The notes under the pieces: generated by a model
The model's database searches: none
Told to the model about the DNA's origin: nothing
Seen by the model: only the letters and a program-made list of their open reading frames with translations
Made by a program: the position numbers and the translations under genes
Assembly (NCBI RefSeq): GCF_004362245.1
Contig: NZ_SNWM01000003.1
Coordinates: 124,001 to 188,000, forward strand
Source: Pedobacter duraquae
Lineage (GTDB): Bacteria > Bacteroidota > Bacteroidia > Sphingobacteriales > Sphingobacteriaceae
Length of the DNA: 64,000 nt
Reading direction: 5' to 3'
Shown: piece by piece, positions 42,005 to 52,193 of the stretch
Layout of the letters: each line of letters opens with the position of its first letter
Position numbering within the stretch: position 1 is the stretch's first letter

Positions 42005-43240
42005 ATGAGCAATATTAACTTAATCGATTCATTTCAGGAGTTTAAAGACTTCAAGAATATCGACCGTCCTACAGTGATTAGTGTCCTGGAAGAGGTATTT
42101 CGCAGTATGTTGCGTAAAAAATATGGTACTGATGAGAACTGCGACGTAATTGTCAACCCGGATAACGGGGATTTGGAGATCTGGCGTACAAGAACAGTAA
42201 TGGAAGATGGTTTCTCTGAGGATGATGATCTGGAGATTGAATTGGCAGAAGCCAAAAAAATCGATCCTGATCTGGAAGTTGGCGATGAGCACATCGAGCA
42301 GATTACTTTAGAGAGTTTTGGCCGCAGGGCAATCCTTGCTGCCCGTCAGACTTTAGTTTCCAAAGTATTGGAATTAGAGAAAGACGAGATCTTTAAAAAA
42401 TACAAAGACAGAGTTGGAGAGATCGTTACCGGCGAAGTTTATCAGGTATGGAAAAAGGAAACTTTAGTACTTGATGATGAGGGCAACGAGCTGATGATGC
42501 CTAAAACAGAGCAGATCCCAGCTGATTATTTCAAAAAAGGGGATACCGTTCGTGCGGTAATTTCCAAAGTTGATATGGTTAACGCTACGCCTAAGATCAT
42601 CATTTCAAGGATTGCCCCAGAGTTCTTACAACGTTTGTTCGAAATCGAGGTTCCTGAGATTTTTGACGGACTGATTACGATCAAGAAAATTGTTCGTGAG
42701 CCAGGAGAGCGTGCTAAAGTGGCTGTTGAATCTTATGACGACAGAATTGATCCTGTAGGTGCCTGTGTAGGTATGAAAGGATCACGTATCCACGGTATCG
42801 TTAGAGAATTGAAAAATGAGAACATTGATGTGATCAATTTCACAAACAATGTGTCTTTATATATAACACGTGCATTGAGCCCTGCTAAAATCACATCTAT
42901 TAAATTAGATGATGTAACCAAGCATGCTTCGGTGTATCTGAAACCAGATCAGGTTTCTTTGGCTATCGGTAGAGGCGGACATAACATTAAATTGGCAGGT
43001 AAATTGACTGGCTATGAAATTGATGTATACCGCGAAGCTGGTGAAGAAGATGAAGATGTGGATATCGAAGAATTCTCGGATGAGATCGATAGCTGGATCA
43101 TTGATGAGCTTAAAGCCATTGGATGTGATACAGCAAAAAGCGTACTTGCCTTGTCAATTGATGAGCTGGTAAAACGTACTGACCTGGAAGAAGAAACCAT
43201 TAAAGAAGTGGTGAGTATCTTGCAGTCAGAATTTGAATAA
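42005..43240 (+). CDS. nusA: Transcription termination/antitermination factor NusA
   Basis: 411 residues. N-terminal RNAP-binding domain (about 1-130), S1 domain (GEVYQVWKKETLVLDD; about 135-200) and two KH domains (DPVGACVGMKGSRIHGIVREL; LAIGRGGHNIKLAGKLTGYEIDV). After residue 345 an acidic linker leads to one helix-hairpin-helix-like segment; the two acidic AR repeats of the E. coli protein (495 residues) are not fully present. It modulates pausing, termination and antitermination. Confidence 0.97.
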   Translation: MSNINLIDSFQEFKDFKNIDRPTVISVLEEVFRSMLRKKYGTDENCDVIVNPDNGDLEIWRTRTVMEDGFSEDDDLEIELAEAKKIDPDLEVGDEHIEQITLESFGRRAILAARQTLVSKVLELEKDEIFKKYKDRVGEIVTGEVYQVWKKETLVLDDEGNELMMPKTEQIPADYFKKGDTVRAVISKVDMVNATPKIIISRIAPEFLQRLFEIEVPEIFDGLITIKKIVREPGERAKVAVESYDDRIDPVGACVGMKGSRIHGIVRELKNENIDVINFTNNVSLYITRALSPAKITSIKLDDVTKHASVYLKPDQVSLAIGRGGHNIKLAGKLTGYEIDVYREAGEEDEDVDIEEFSDEIDSWIIDELKAIGCDTAKSVLALSIDELVKRTDLEEETIKEVVSILQSEFE

Positions 43241-43351
43241 GCGTATATTGAGTTGAACCTGATTAAAATATCATAGAGATTATGAAAATCACGGATGCAT
43301 GTGGGATTTAAAAACAAATGACATACACATGAAATAAACAAGAATAAACGT

Positions 43352-43359
43352 TACTTTTG
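43352..43359 (+). promoter_or_regulatory. -7 promoter box for infB
   Basis: TACTTTTG, 30 bp before the infB ATG, in the 149-bp gap after nusA. Suggests a promoter inside the operon. Confidence 0.5.
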
Positions 43360-43389
43360 TATAAGAATTAAGAAAAAAATAGGATATCA

Positions 43390-46300
43390 ATGTCAGACGA
43401 CAAACCAATAATTTTATTTAAAGCAGTTAAGGAACTTAACGTCGGGATAGCTACGGCCGTAGAGTTTTTAGGGAAGAAAGGCTTTTCTGTGGAGAATAAA
43501 CCCAATACTAAACTCTCAAGAGACATGTATGATGCATTGTTGAAAGAGTTTCAGGGAGATAAAATCGTAAAAGAGGAAGCCAATCAAATTGTAATAGGTA
43601 AAATTCGTCGTGATGAACCTGAAGTAACTGAGAGAGTTGCTGAAGCGCCTAGAAAAAACGTTGATTTTGAGAATGAAGGCATTCTGGTCAAAAACCTGAA
43701 CGCACATTCTGCTCCTGTAGAAAAGGCAAAAGAAGAAGTGGTGGCTCCAAAGCCAGCACCTGCTGAGCCGGTGGCAGCACCTAAACAGGAAGAAGAAAAG
43801 GTTGAAGAAGGTGTTTTACCAGGCGTGAAAATCGTGGGTAAGATAGACCTGAACGATCTGAATAAAGGGCGTCATGTTAAAAAAGAGGAGCCTGCAGCTG
43901 CTCCAGTGGTACAGCAGGAAGCTACGCCTGCACCAGTAGTGGTAGAAGCTCCTAAACCAGCTCCTGCACCAGAACCTGTTGTAGAAAAAGCTCCGGTTGT
44001 TGAAGCTCCTGTAGCTGAAGCACCGAAACCGGTTGAAGAAGCACCAAAACCTGTTGTGCCTGCCCCAGCGGCTGTAACACCTCCGGTAACCGTGCCAATT
44101 ACACCGGTAACTCCAGCTCCTGTAGCTGAAACGCCTAAAGTTGATAAACCTGAGGAAACTGAGGTTATCAAAGCACGTTCTGTAAAACTGTCAGGTCCAA
44201 ACATTATTGGTAAAATTACTTTGCCGGTAACACCTGAACGTAAGTCATCTCCGGTAGCCTCTTCTGGCGAAAGTGCTGAAGCGAAACGTAAGCGTAAACG
44301 CAAAAAGACTCCTGGAATGCCAGGTCAGGGAAATCCTGGACAGAGTGCCCCTTCGGGAACACAAACGCCAGGTCAGGCTGCCCCAGCCAGACCAGCTGGT
44401 GCACCAACATTCACCAACCGTCCGGATTTCAGAAACAATACAAACAATACTGCCAACAGACCTAACTTCAGAAATGCCAAGCCGAACACGCCTGGAGGAC
44501 CTAAGGAAGAGCCTACGGAAAAAGAAATACAAGATCAGATCAAAGCAACGCTTGCACGTTTAAGTGGTGCTGGTAAATCTGGTAAATTTGCACAGCGTGC
44601 TAAATTACGTCGTCAGAAACGTGACGATGTAGCCATGACAGCTGAAGAGGCTGCAATGGAGCATGAACTGCAATCCAAAGTACTTAAGGTTACTGAATTT
44701 GTAACGGCCAACGAATTGGCCAGCATGATGGATGTACCAGTTACCAAAATTATTGGTACCTGTATGAGCCTTGGTATGTTTGTTTCCATCAACCAGCGTC
44801 TGGATGCGGAAACGTTAACGATTGTTGCTGATGAGTTTGGTTACGAAATTCAATTCGTTAAACCAGATGATGAAAGCGATAGTATTATTGAGCAGGAAGA
44901 TGATGCCGACGATTTGTTACCTCGTGCTCCTGTAGTAACCATTATGGGTCACGTCGATCACGGAAAGACCTCATTGCTGGATTATATCCGTAAAGCAAAT
45001 GTGGTAGCTGGTGAAGCCGGGGGTATTACCCAGCACATTGGTGCCTATATGGTAACAACGCCAACAGGCAAACAGGTAACCTTCCTGGATACACCGGGTC
45101 ACGAAGCCTTTACGGCGATGCGTGCAAGGGGTGCCAAGGTAGCCGATATTGCAATCATTGTTGTTGCAGCGGATGATGCGGTGATGCCTCAAACAAAAGA
45201 AGCCATCAACCACGCACAGGCTGCAGGTGTACCTTTGGTATTTGCCTTTACTAAAATTGACAAACCGGGTGCAAACTCTGATAAAATCCGCGAACAGCTG
45301 TCTATCATGAATATCCTGGTAGAGGATTGGGGTGGTAAATTCCAGTCGCAGGAAATCTCAGGTAAAAGCGGATTGAACGTTGATCTGTTATTAGAAAAAG
45401 TATTGCTTGAAGCTGAGTTATTAGACTTAAAAGCAAATCCTGATAAACGTGCTACAGGTAGCGTAATTGAGGCTACATTGGATAAAGGACGCGGTATTGT
45501 TACTACAGTACTTGTTCAGGCCGGTACATTAAGAGTAGGAGATCCTATCCTTGCCGGTAGCTACAGCGGACGTGTTAAGGCATTGTTCAATGAGCGTGGT
45601 CAGAAAGTAGAAGAAGCAGGTCCTTCGGTACCAGTACAGGTATTGGGTATGCAAGGCGCTCCAACAGCAGGTGATAAGTTCAATGCGATGGAGAATGAGG
45701 TTGAGGCCAGAGAGATTGCTAATAAACGTCTGCAGTTAATGCGTGAGCAGGGTCTGCGTACACAGAAACATATTACCCTTGATGAGATCGGTCGTCGTTT
45801 GGCTATCGGAAACTTCAAGGAACTGAACCTGATTGTGAAAGGTGACGTGGATGGATCAATTGAAGCCCTATCGGATTCATTATTGAAACTGTCTACTGAA
45901 GAGATCCAGATCAATATCATCAGTAAAGCGGTTGGTCAGATCTCAGAATCTGATGTATTGCTGGCTTCGGCATCTGATGCGATTATTATTGGTTTCCAGG
46001 TACGTCCTTCGCCAGGAGCGCGTAAGCTTGCAGAAGCGGAACAAATTGACATCCGTCTGTATTCCATCATCTACGATGCGATCAATGAGATCAAAGCGGC
46101 GATGGAAGGTATGCTTGCTCCAGAATTCGAAGAGAAAATCACGGCTAACGTGGAGATCCGCGATACCTTTAAAATTACTAAGGTGGGTACCATTGCAGGT
46201 TGTATGGTCCTTGACGGAACGATCACCCGTAATAGTAAGATTCGCATCGTAAGAGATGGTGTGGTTATCTACACTGGAGAGCTTGCTTCACTGAAACGTT

Positions 46301-46428
46301 ATAAAGATGATGTGAAAGAAGTAACCAGAGGTTATGAGTGTGGATTGAATATCCAGAACTTCAATAACATTGAGGTTGGCGATATCGTTGAAGCCTACGA
46401 ACAGGTTGAAGTAAAACGTAAGCTGTAA
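43390..46428 (+). CDS. infB: Translation initiation factor IF-2
   Basis: 1012 residues. A long Pro/Ala/Glu-rich N-terminal region (about 95-370) with repeated EAPKPVEEAPKPV-type stretches is followed by a Gln/Gly/Asn-rich basic part and the IF2_N domain. The G domain has GHVDHGKTS (G1), GGITQHIGAY (switch I), DTPGHEAF (G3) and TKIDKPGANS (G4). Beta-barrel domain II and the C-terminal fMet-tRNA-binding domain follow. It is longer than the E. coli protein (890). It brings fMet-tRNA to the 30S subunit. Confidence 0.98.
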   Translation: MSDDKPIILFKAVKELNVGIATAVEFLGKKGFSVENKPNTKLSRDMYDALLKEFQGDKIVKEEANQIVIGKIRRDEPEVTERVAEAPRKNVDFENEGILVKNLNAHSAPVEKAKEEVVAPKPAPAEPVAAPKQEEEKVEEGVLPGVKIVGKIDLNDLNKGRHVKKEEPAAAPVVQQEATPAPVVVEAPKPAPAPEPVVEKAPVVEAPVAEAPKPVEEAPKPVVPAPAAVTPPVTVPITPVTPAPVAETPKVDKPEETEVIKARSVKLSGPNIIGKITLPVTPERKSSPVASSGESAEAKRKRKRKKTPGMPGQGNPGQSAPSGTQTPGQAAPARPAGAPTFTNRPDFRNNTNNTANRPNFRNAKPNTPGGPKEEPTEKEIQDQIKATLARLSGAGKSGKFAQRAKLRRQKRDDVAMTAEEAAMEHELQSKVLKVTEFVTANELASMMDVPVTKIIGTCMSLGMFVSINQRLDAETLTIVADEFGYEIQFVKPDDESDSIIEQEDDADDLLPRAPVVTIMGHVDHGKTSLLDYIRKANVVAGEAGGITQHIGAYMVTTPTGKQVTFLDTPGHEAFTAMRARGAKVADIAIIVVAADDAVMPQTKEAINHAQAAGVPLVFAFTKIDKPGANSDKIREQLSIMNILVEDWGGKFQSQEISGKSGLNVDLLLEKVLLEAELLDLKANPDKRATGSVIEATLDKGRGIVTTVLVQAGTLRVGDPILAGSYSGRVKALFNERGQKVEEAGPSVPVQVLGMQGAPTAGDKFNAMENEVEAREIANKRLQLMREQGLRTQKHITLDEIGRRLAIGNFKELNLIVKGDVDGSIEALSDSLLKLSTEEIQINIISKAVGQISESDVLLASASDAIIIGFQVRPSPGARKLAEAEQIDIRLYSIIYDAINEIKAAMEGMLAPEFEEKITANVEIRDTFKITKVGTIAGCMVLDGTITRNSKIRIVRDGVVIYTGELASLKRYKDDVKEVTRGYECGLNIQNFNNIEVGDIVEAYEQVEVKRKL

Positions 46429-46450
46429 AATAAACAGCGTTAAAATATAA

Positions 46451-46487
46451 GGGGCTTAAGTGATAAACTTAAGCCCCTTTTTTTTGC
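46451..46487 (+). terminator. Rho-independent terminator after infB
   Basis: GGGGCTTAAGT and ACTTAAGCCCC pair perfectly (11 bp) around a five-base loop, followed by a run of T. Confidence 0.92.
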
Positions 46488-46510
46488 GATATGTTTATGA
46501 GAAACGGTAA

Positions 46511-47584
46511 CTATTGACCGATAACCCACCTGGCGCCTTTTGGTAATTTGCTTATCGCCAAGGCAAGAACATAGGCTCCGGCATACACGATGAAAAATCG
46601 GATAAACTGCAGTGCAACGAGAAACCAGATAGAGTCCTGTTCATTACTAATGCCCAATGGCTTAAAGATCAAAGGTAGCAGATAGAATACAAGAAGTTGA
46701 TGTATAAGATAGATACCAAAAGTGGTTTGACGTGGTTTTAATCTTGAAATAAAGGGCAGATTTGCATATTTAAACAGGAAAACGAAGGCAACAAGAGAAT
46801 AGATAATATTGGATAAACGCAAGGTATTGAACGGGTCATCCGGTATGCTATCCATTAAGTGGACACTTTCCCAGCATGCGGCGGTAAAGGTGAGGACTAC
46901 AAGCAGCAGTATTGGCAATAACCTGATGCGGTTTATAAAGGCAACGAATTTATCATAGTGAACGTTGATCTTGAACCCAAGCCAAAGGTAGAATATGAAG
47001 CCGAGGAAGGCAATAGTATGAGCCGTAGGGAACCAGTGTACATATAGGTTAAGTGAGTACAATAAGGATAAGAGGCCCAATATAGCGCCAAAAATGTTTG
47101 AGTGGATATATTTACGGAATAAAAGTAAGGTACCGATACAGATCATAAAGTTCAGGATAAACCAGTATGCCGTAAACATGGTAATATGCACGATATTCTC
47201 AAAGAATACAGGAACAGGATTTGTAATAAGATCCGGATCTCCAAACTTGGCATACCGGACATACATATCCAGATAAGTAAGAAATAACATCATGAAACAC
47301 CAGAATAACCAGGGCTTGAACGTATTGTCGAACCGGCGCTTCATGTACTCTTTGGAATTATAGGTTGCAAATTTATCTCCGATGAGGAAACCCGACAGTA
47401 AGAAGAAGATAATTGTTCCAAATTTAAACACTTGAAGACTGACCGTCTGGATGATCTGATCGTGCAGTATCGTGTAGTGTTTCCCCCAGAATAGGGTACT
47501 ATGCTCCATTACAATACCAATCATGGATATGAAGCGTATGCTATCTATGAAATCGTAGTTTTTTTGTTTTTTTAATTCAGTCAT
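46511..47584 (-). CDS. Acyltransferase family 3 membrane protein
   Basis: 357 residues with about ten membrane helices. The N-terminal FIDSIRFISMIGIVMEHSTLFWG carries the conserved His of the acyltransferase-3 family, and an IIFFLLSGFLIG segment follows. These enzymes O-acetylate or O-acylate surface sugars. Its ATG overlaps by one base the TAA stop of the glycosyltransferase ending at 47584, and it is the last gene of the glycan locus, consistent with a decoration step. Confidence 0.9.
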   Translation of the reverse strand: MTELKKQKNYDFIDSIRFISMIGIVMEHSTLFWGKHYTILHDQIIQTVSLQVFKFGTIIFFLLSGFLIGDKFATYNSKEYMKRRFDNTFKPWLFWCFMMLFLTYLDMYVRYAKFGDPDLITNPVPVFFENIVHITMFTAYWFILNFMICIGTLLLFRKYIHSNIFGAILGLLSLLYSLNLYVHWFPTAHTIAFLGFIFYLWLGFKINVHYDKFVAFINRIRLLPILLLVVLTFTAACWESVHLMDSIPDDPFNTLRLSNIIYSLVAFVFLFKYANLPFISRLKPRQTTFGIYLIHQLLVFYLLPLIFKPLGISNEQDSIWFLVALQFIRFFIVYAGAYVLALAISKLPKGARWVIGQ

Positions 47585-48597
47585 TATTGGGTTTTTAAAA
47601 ACAGGGCGGCAATATCGGCCTTAAAAGTTGTCTCTTCTTCGGCTAATTCCTGTTGATAGGGCTCAAAGGCTTTAATATGCTCATCGTAGTTGGACAAGCA
47701 ATTCCTGATTAGGTTTATAATCTCCGGGATTTTATTTTGATCTTTTTCGAAGCGGTACAGTTCCGGGATAGGCATATCTTCTGCGTATTTTGCTGATCCG
47801 TCTTTACCGATAATCATACAGCATTTCATAATACAGGCTTCCCTTGGCATGCGTTCTTTTCCAGGATGGAATCCGAAGTCAACATAGACCTTACTCGTGT
47901 TCATGAGCTCTGCTACACCTGTGGGACTCAGGTTTTCTACAGCAACCCAATTGATATCGGGACTGGCATCCATGATCTGGTTTAAGAATTCACCGTTTTT
48001 TTTAGGGTTATATAATACCTGATTTTCTCTTTTCGTGTCAGGTTTAAACTTGTCGAAAAAAGACTGATTCATATAATCAGAAATCTTTCCTGCTATAGGA
48101 ACATGGTTTTCCTTCAGAAAGCTTTCTGAAAAAAAGGAATGTCTGATGTTATAAACCGGCATTTTGCTGATGCGCCCGAGTGTTGGTAAAGGTGGGTATT
48201 TCGAGGGACTGAGAAACGACTTGATGCCGTAAAACTTTTTCTTGCTGATTCTTGCTTTCCAGGGCTCAAGGCACTCAAAGTAATAGGGTACACTTAGCCA
48301 CCAGATTACTTTCTGCATCCTGGAGAATTCCTTTTGATATAGTGGCGGGAGGAAAGTCTCAGGCATTACAACTACATTCTTTTCTTGATTCTCTAGATGA
48401 GTGGTATAGGGAGCCTTATATATCTCGTATTGTGGATTCACGGGATTGGGTACATCATTGGGGACGTAATACATATAGGCATCAAACCCCTGCTTTATGA
48501 GGTGGTGGGTGAGTTGATGCAGCGCTTCTGGGCCTCCTGTTGCAATTTCAGCAGGGCAAAGGACGTAGATCTTTGCAGATTGAACTATATTAATCAT
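47584..48597 (-). CDS. Putative glycosyltransferase (GT-B-like)
   Basis: 337 residues. Not a clear match to a numbered family. The N-terminal IYVLCPAEIATGGPEALHQL and the C-terminal VDFGFHPGKERMPREACIMKC, followed by IIGKDGSAKYAEDMPIPELYRF, look like the two Rossmann halves of a GT-B enzyme, with the Glu of the MPREA segment in the usual nucleotide-sugar position. Its place between GT2 genes and the acyltransferase supports a glycan role. Sugar unknown. Confidence 0.75.
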   Translation of the reverse strand: MINIVQSAKIYVLCPAEIATGGPEALHQLTHHLIKQGFDAYMYYVPNDVPNPVNPQYEIYKAPYTTHLENQEKNVVVMPETFLPPLYQKEFSRMQKVIWWLSVPYYFECLEPWKARISKKKFYGIKSFLSPSKYPPLPTLGRISKMPVYNIRHSFFSESFLKENHVPIAGKISDYMNQSFFDKFKPDTKRENQVLYNPKKNGEFLNQIMDASPDINWVAVENLSPTGVAELMNTSKVYVDFGFHPGKERMPREACIMKCCMIIGKDGSAKYAEDMPIPELYRFEKDQNKIPEIINLIRNCLSNYDEHIKAFEPYQQELAEEETTFKADIAALFLKTQ

Positions 48598-48624
48598 TGG
48601 GGAATTTATTAACTGAGGGGAGTC

Positions 48625-49362
48625 TTATTCTTCGGTGTAATTTTTATATTCCTCAACAATATGTTGCAGGCCTGATTTTTCGTATTTTTCTAATTCCCGT
48701 TCCATATGTCCATATACTTTTGCATAATGCGGACCACAGGCATGCAAACAAAGCTCATTTTTGATTAAGCCTGATTTGAGTTTCAACCTGCGCAGCATGA
48801 GGTGGGATAAGAGTCCATCTTCACTCTGTTTCATATCCAGGTTGGTGAAGATAAAGCGGAGTCTTACTTTGTTATATTGCTTTTTCCGGAAACAAGCACA
48901 CCAACCTCCGGTTGGGCCTTTTTCAATGATTTTATCTCCTCTAACATCATCGGTGTAATTTTCCTGAGGAGGTTTGGCGCCTTTTGTAAATTTATCCTGA
49001 ATCACATTCAGCGCAATAAATCCATAATCGGGGAAGGCATTCATATAATCAACAAAGATATCGTCAAGTCCTTTCGGGAAGCTGAGCACATCATCATCTA
49101 CGATAACCACATATTCTCCCTTGGCCATTCCAAACAACTTTTTATAAGCATTCAGTCCGTAGTTTTTCTTTCTGGTAACAACTTTCAGATTTTTTTGGCT
49201 GGCATATCTGGCCAATACATTTGGCGTATTATCTGTCGACCCATTATCCATAACAATAATTTCTGCATGTTCAGGGTGTGCTATAGCGGGGATCAGTGCC
49301 TCTAAGCATTTCTCAAGGAATTTATACCGGTTCCAGGTAAGTAAAACAAAGCTGATTTTCAT
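48625..49362 (-). CDS. Glycosyltransferase family 2
   Basis: 245 residues. The GT-A fold opens with SFVLLTWNRYKFLEKCLEAL; the nucleotide site is MDNGSTDNTPNVL, and the metal-binding DXD region is EYVVIVDDDVLSFP. The C-terminal GGWCACFRKKQYNKVRL marks the acceptor half. Length fits a short GT2 enzyme using an activated sugar in the cytoplasm to extend a lipid-linked or LPS glycan. Gap of 8 bp to the next GT2 gene upstream. Confidence 0.9.
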   Translation of the reverse strand: MKISFVLLTWNRYKFLEKCLEALIPAIAHPEHAEIIVMDNGSTDNTPNVLARYASQKNLKVVTRKKNYGLNAYKKLFGMAKGEYVVIVDDDVLSFPKGLDDIFVDYMNAFPDYGFIALNVIQDKFTKGAKPPQENYTDDVRGDKIIEKGPTGGWCACFRKKQYNKVRLRFIFTNLDMKQSEDGLLSHLMLRRLKLKSGLIKNELCLHACGPHYAKVYGHMERELEKYEKSGLQHIVEEYKNYTEE

Positions 49363-49370
49363 AATAGTTT

Positions 49371-50288
49371 TTATTGTTTAAAAGCAAATTTCCTGATCCT
49401 GTTTAATCTGCTTAGCTGAGACTTATCTTTAGCGGTGAGATAAAAAAGGATGTTATAGTACTTCAGCATGAAGAAGAACAGTCCGAATCCGCGTTTTCCA
49501 TCCTGATGTGCTTTTAAGTTTTTATATATGTATGTGATTTCTTCGGGGTTTTTCTTGTTGTCGAACGTTAAGCAATGCGCAATCCAGCGCAAATCGTAAA
49601 GTTCGGTTTTCGGATTAACAACCTTGTTCGATTGCCTGTCGAGCGAATCGGTAATTCCATCTGCGTGTTGTCTGTATCTTACGAGTACATCGGGAAGTAC
49701 TTTAATCTTACCTACGGTAAGGGCCACAAAGGCAATCCACCAATCGTGGTAAAAGGCCTTGTTAAAAGGCAAAGCAAATTGGAGCAGGTCTTTTTTAATG
49801 AGCATCGCATGTCCGGCGATACAGTTTGCCATCAGGAAAGGAAGGTTGCTTTCGCCATCATAGACATGGTAATGATCGCTCATTTTTCTGTTGCCAATAA
49901 GTTGGTCATATTCATCGATAAATGCAGAATCATGGTAAACAAGGTCATAATTTCCGATGTGTCTGCTCATAATTTCCAGCTTATCTTCCATCCAAATGTC
50001 GTCCTGATCGCTCATGGCAATATATTGCCCGGTGCATAGTGTCAGCGCTTTTTCAAAGTTCTTGACAAAACCTAAATTGATTTGGTTCTCAAATACATGA
50101 ATGAAGTTATGCGTTTTGGCATACTCCTGCAGGATACTGAGGGTGTCGTCCGTTGACCGATCGTCCACAACAATAATTTCCAGTGGTCGATAACTTTGAT
50201 TAATGAGGCTCTCCATTTGTTTTTTCAAATGTAGTGCACCATTAAATGTACAAAGGGCAATAGAAATGAGCGGTTCAGCGGAGGTCAT
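49371..50288 (-). CDS. Glycosyltransferase family 2 (WaaB/rhamnosyltransferase-like)
   Basis: 305 residues. SIALCTFNGALHLKKQMESLINQSY and VVDDRSTDDTLSIL begin the fold; the DXD motif is in GQYIAMSDQDDIWMEDKLE, followed by YHDSAFIDE and HDWWIAFVAL, the pattern of rhamnosyltransferase-like GT2 enzymes. It starts 1 bp after the ABC transporter stop, indicating co-transcription. Confidence 0.9.
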   Translation of the reverse strand: MTSAEPLISIALCTFNGALHLKKQMESLINQSYRPLEIIVVDDRSTDDTLSILQEYAKTHNFIHVFENQINLGFVKNFEKALTLCTGQYIAMSDQDDIWMEDKLEIMSRHIGNYDLVYHDSAFIDEYDQLIGNRKMSDHYHVYDGESNLPFLMANCIAGHAMLIKKDLLQFALPFNKAFYHDWWIAFVALTVGKIKVLPDVLVRYRQHADGITDSLDRQSNKVVNPKTELYDLRWIAHCLTFDNKKNPEEITYIYKNLKAHQDGKRGFGLFFFMLKYYNILFYLTAKDKSQLSRLNRIRKFAFKQ

Positions 50289-50289
50289 A

Positions 50290-52119
50290 TTAATCCTGAA
50301 AGGTCTGCATATCTATTAAACGTTTATACAGTCCGTTTTGTATCAGCAGTTCCTGGTGTGTTCCTGTTTCCCTGATCTTACCCTGATCAATTACCACAAT
50401 TTTATCCGCATGCTGGATGGTACTAAGGCGGTGCGCAATAACGATGGACGTTCTGTTTTTCATCAGATTATTGAGTGCTTCCTGCACCAGTTTTTCTGAT
50501 TCTGTGTCCAGAGCGGAGGTTGCTTCATCGAGTAGCATGATTGGCGGGTTTGCCAATACCGCACGGGCGATACAGATCCGTTGACGCTGTCCGCCGGAGA
50601 GCCTGTTACCTCTGTCGCCAACAAATGTTTCGTATCCGTTTTCCTGATTTAATATAAACTCATGGGCATTGGCGATCTTTGCTGCTGCCTCTACTTCAGC
50701 CTTGGTTGCCTCAGGCTTCGCGAAAGCGATATTATTAAAGATGGTATCATTAAATAAAAAGGAATCCTGATTTACAGTACCCATTTCTGAGCGGATGCTT
50801 TCTGTCATCAGGTCTCTGTAATCGATACCGTCTATTTTCAGGCTTCCTGATTTGGGATCATGGAAACGCGGGATAAGATCCATAATGGTACTTTTACCAC
50901 CACCAGACGGGCCCACGAGGGCAACGGTTTCTCCTTTTTTTATGGTCAGGTTGATGTCGTCCAATACCAACTTGGAGTCGTAACTGAAAGAAACATGTTC
51001 AAAGGTGAGTGACTGGTCAAAATGTTTCAACATAACTGCAGCAGGGGCGTCACTCAATGCCGGCTTGGTGTCAATCAGTTCAAGTACCCGCTCTCCGGCT
51101 GCGATGCCAGAATGGATGCCACTGAAAGCCTCTGTGATCGCTTTTGCCGGGCGCATCACCTGTGAAAAGACAGCAATATAAGTTATAAACTGTCCGGCGG
51201 TAAGTGCTCCGGGTTGCTGACTCAGGATTAATGATCCGCCATACCAGACAATGGAAGATACCATCATGATACCCAGGAATTCAGAAACAGGTGAACCCAA
51301 CTGCTGCCTTCTGATCATTTTCCGGTTGATGTTGGAATAGCGTACGTTCTCTTCGTTGAACTTATTTTTGATACGCTCTGTTGCGTTAAATGCTTTAATA
51401 ATTTTAATCCCGCTCAGCGCTTCGTCCAGAAATCCGATCATTTTAGCAAAAGATTCATGGGATTCTTTGGCTTGTTGCTTTAACCTTTTTACGATTTTAC
51501 TGATGATAAACCCCGATACCGGGATCACCATTAGGGAGAAGAGGGTTAGCTTCAGGGATATGGAGAAAAGAATAAAAATATAGAAAATCAATGTTAAGGG
51601 TTCTTTAAATATGACCTGAAGTGTATTGGTTACCGTAAATTGGACGGTTTGCACATCTGCCGATACTTTGGAAATAATATCTCCTTTTCGCTCTGTGTTG
51701 AAAAATCCTACATGCATATTCATCACATTATTAAATACAGTTTTTCGCATATTCAATAAGGTATGTACACGGAGGTCTTCCATAAAACGCTGTGAAAAGT
51801 ATCTGAATATATTAGATAAAAACACAGAGATCACGATGATGATACAGATATAGGTGAGCGTTTTTTCGGGGCCGTTAGTGGCAAAAGACTGAGATACAAA
51901 TTCTCTGAACTTTCCTGTGATATCAAATACACTTTTCGCTGCAGCAGCGGCGCCGTTGGGGGCCTGCTTTTGATATTGCATCAGTGTTTCGAAGAGTGGC
52001 GACAGCAAAGTAAGGTTTAACGCTCCGAATCCAACGGCAAGAACAGTTGCAATAACATAAGGAATTGCAAACTTTTCTATAGGTTTTGCAAAGGACAGTA
52101 ATCTGAAATAGGTTTTCAT
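50290..52119 (-). CDS. MsbA-like ABC lipid/glycan exporter
   Basis: 609 residues. Six-helix ABC type-1 exporter domain (about 15-330), then an ATPase domain with Walker A GPSGGGKST, signature RLSGGQRQR, Walker B IMLLDEATSALD and H-loop AHRLST. It is a half-transporter of the MsbA/lipid-A exporter group. Its position among glycosyltransferases suggests it flips a lipid-linked glycan or LPS core across the inner membrane; this is inference from context. A -7 box lies 17 bp upstream of its ATG. Confidence 0.9.
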   Translation of the reverse strand: MKTYFRLLSFAKPIEKFAIPYVIATVLAVGFGALNLTLLSPLFETLMQYQKQAPNGAAAAAKSVFDITGKFREFVSQSFATNGPEKTLTYICIIIVISVFLSNIFRYFSQRFMEDLRVHTLLNMRKTVFNNVMNMHVGFFNTERKGDIISKVSADVQTVQFTVTNTLQVIFKEPLTLIFYIFILFSISLKLTLFSLMVIPVSGFIISKIVKRLKQQAKESHESFAKMIGFLDEALSGIKIIKAFNATERIKNKFNEENVRYSNINRKMIRRQQLGSPVSEFLGIMMVSSIVWYGGSLILSQQPGALTAGQFITYIAVFSQVMRPAKAITEAFSGIHSGIAAGERVLELIDTKPALSDAPAAVMLKHFDQSLTFEHVSFSYDSKLVLDDINLTIKKGETVALVGPSGGGKSTIMDLIPRFHDPKSGSLKIDGIDYRDLMTESIRSEMGTVNQDSFLFNDTIFNNIAFAKPEATKAEVEAAAKIANAHEFILNQENGYETFVGDRGNRLSGGQRQRICIARAVLANPPIMLLDEATSALDTESEKLVQEALNNLMKNRTSIVIAHRLSTIQHADKIVVIDQGKIRETGTHQELLIQNGLYKRLIDMQTFQD

Positions 52120-52136
52120 TAAAATAACTTAGCTGG

Positions 52137-52144
52137 CAAAGTTA
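52137..52144 (-). promoter_or_regulatory. -7 promoter box for the MsbA-like gene
   Basis: TAACTTTG on the minus strand, ending 17 bp before the ATG at 52119. Confidence 0.5.
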
Positions 52145-52193
52145 CACATTTTCAGACTTACCGGTAATGGACATTCCGATTGCTGTAGCCGAG

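Noticed and set aside
43872..44303. Minus-strand frame of 143 codons inside infB
   Set aside because: It is the antisense reading of the Pro/Ala-rich low-complexity region of IF-2.
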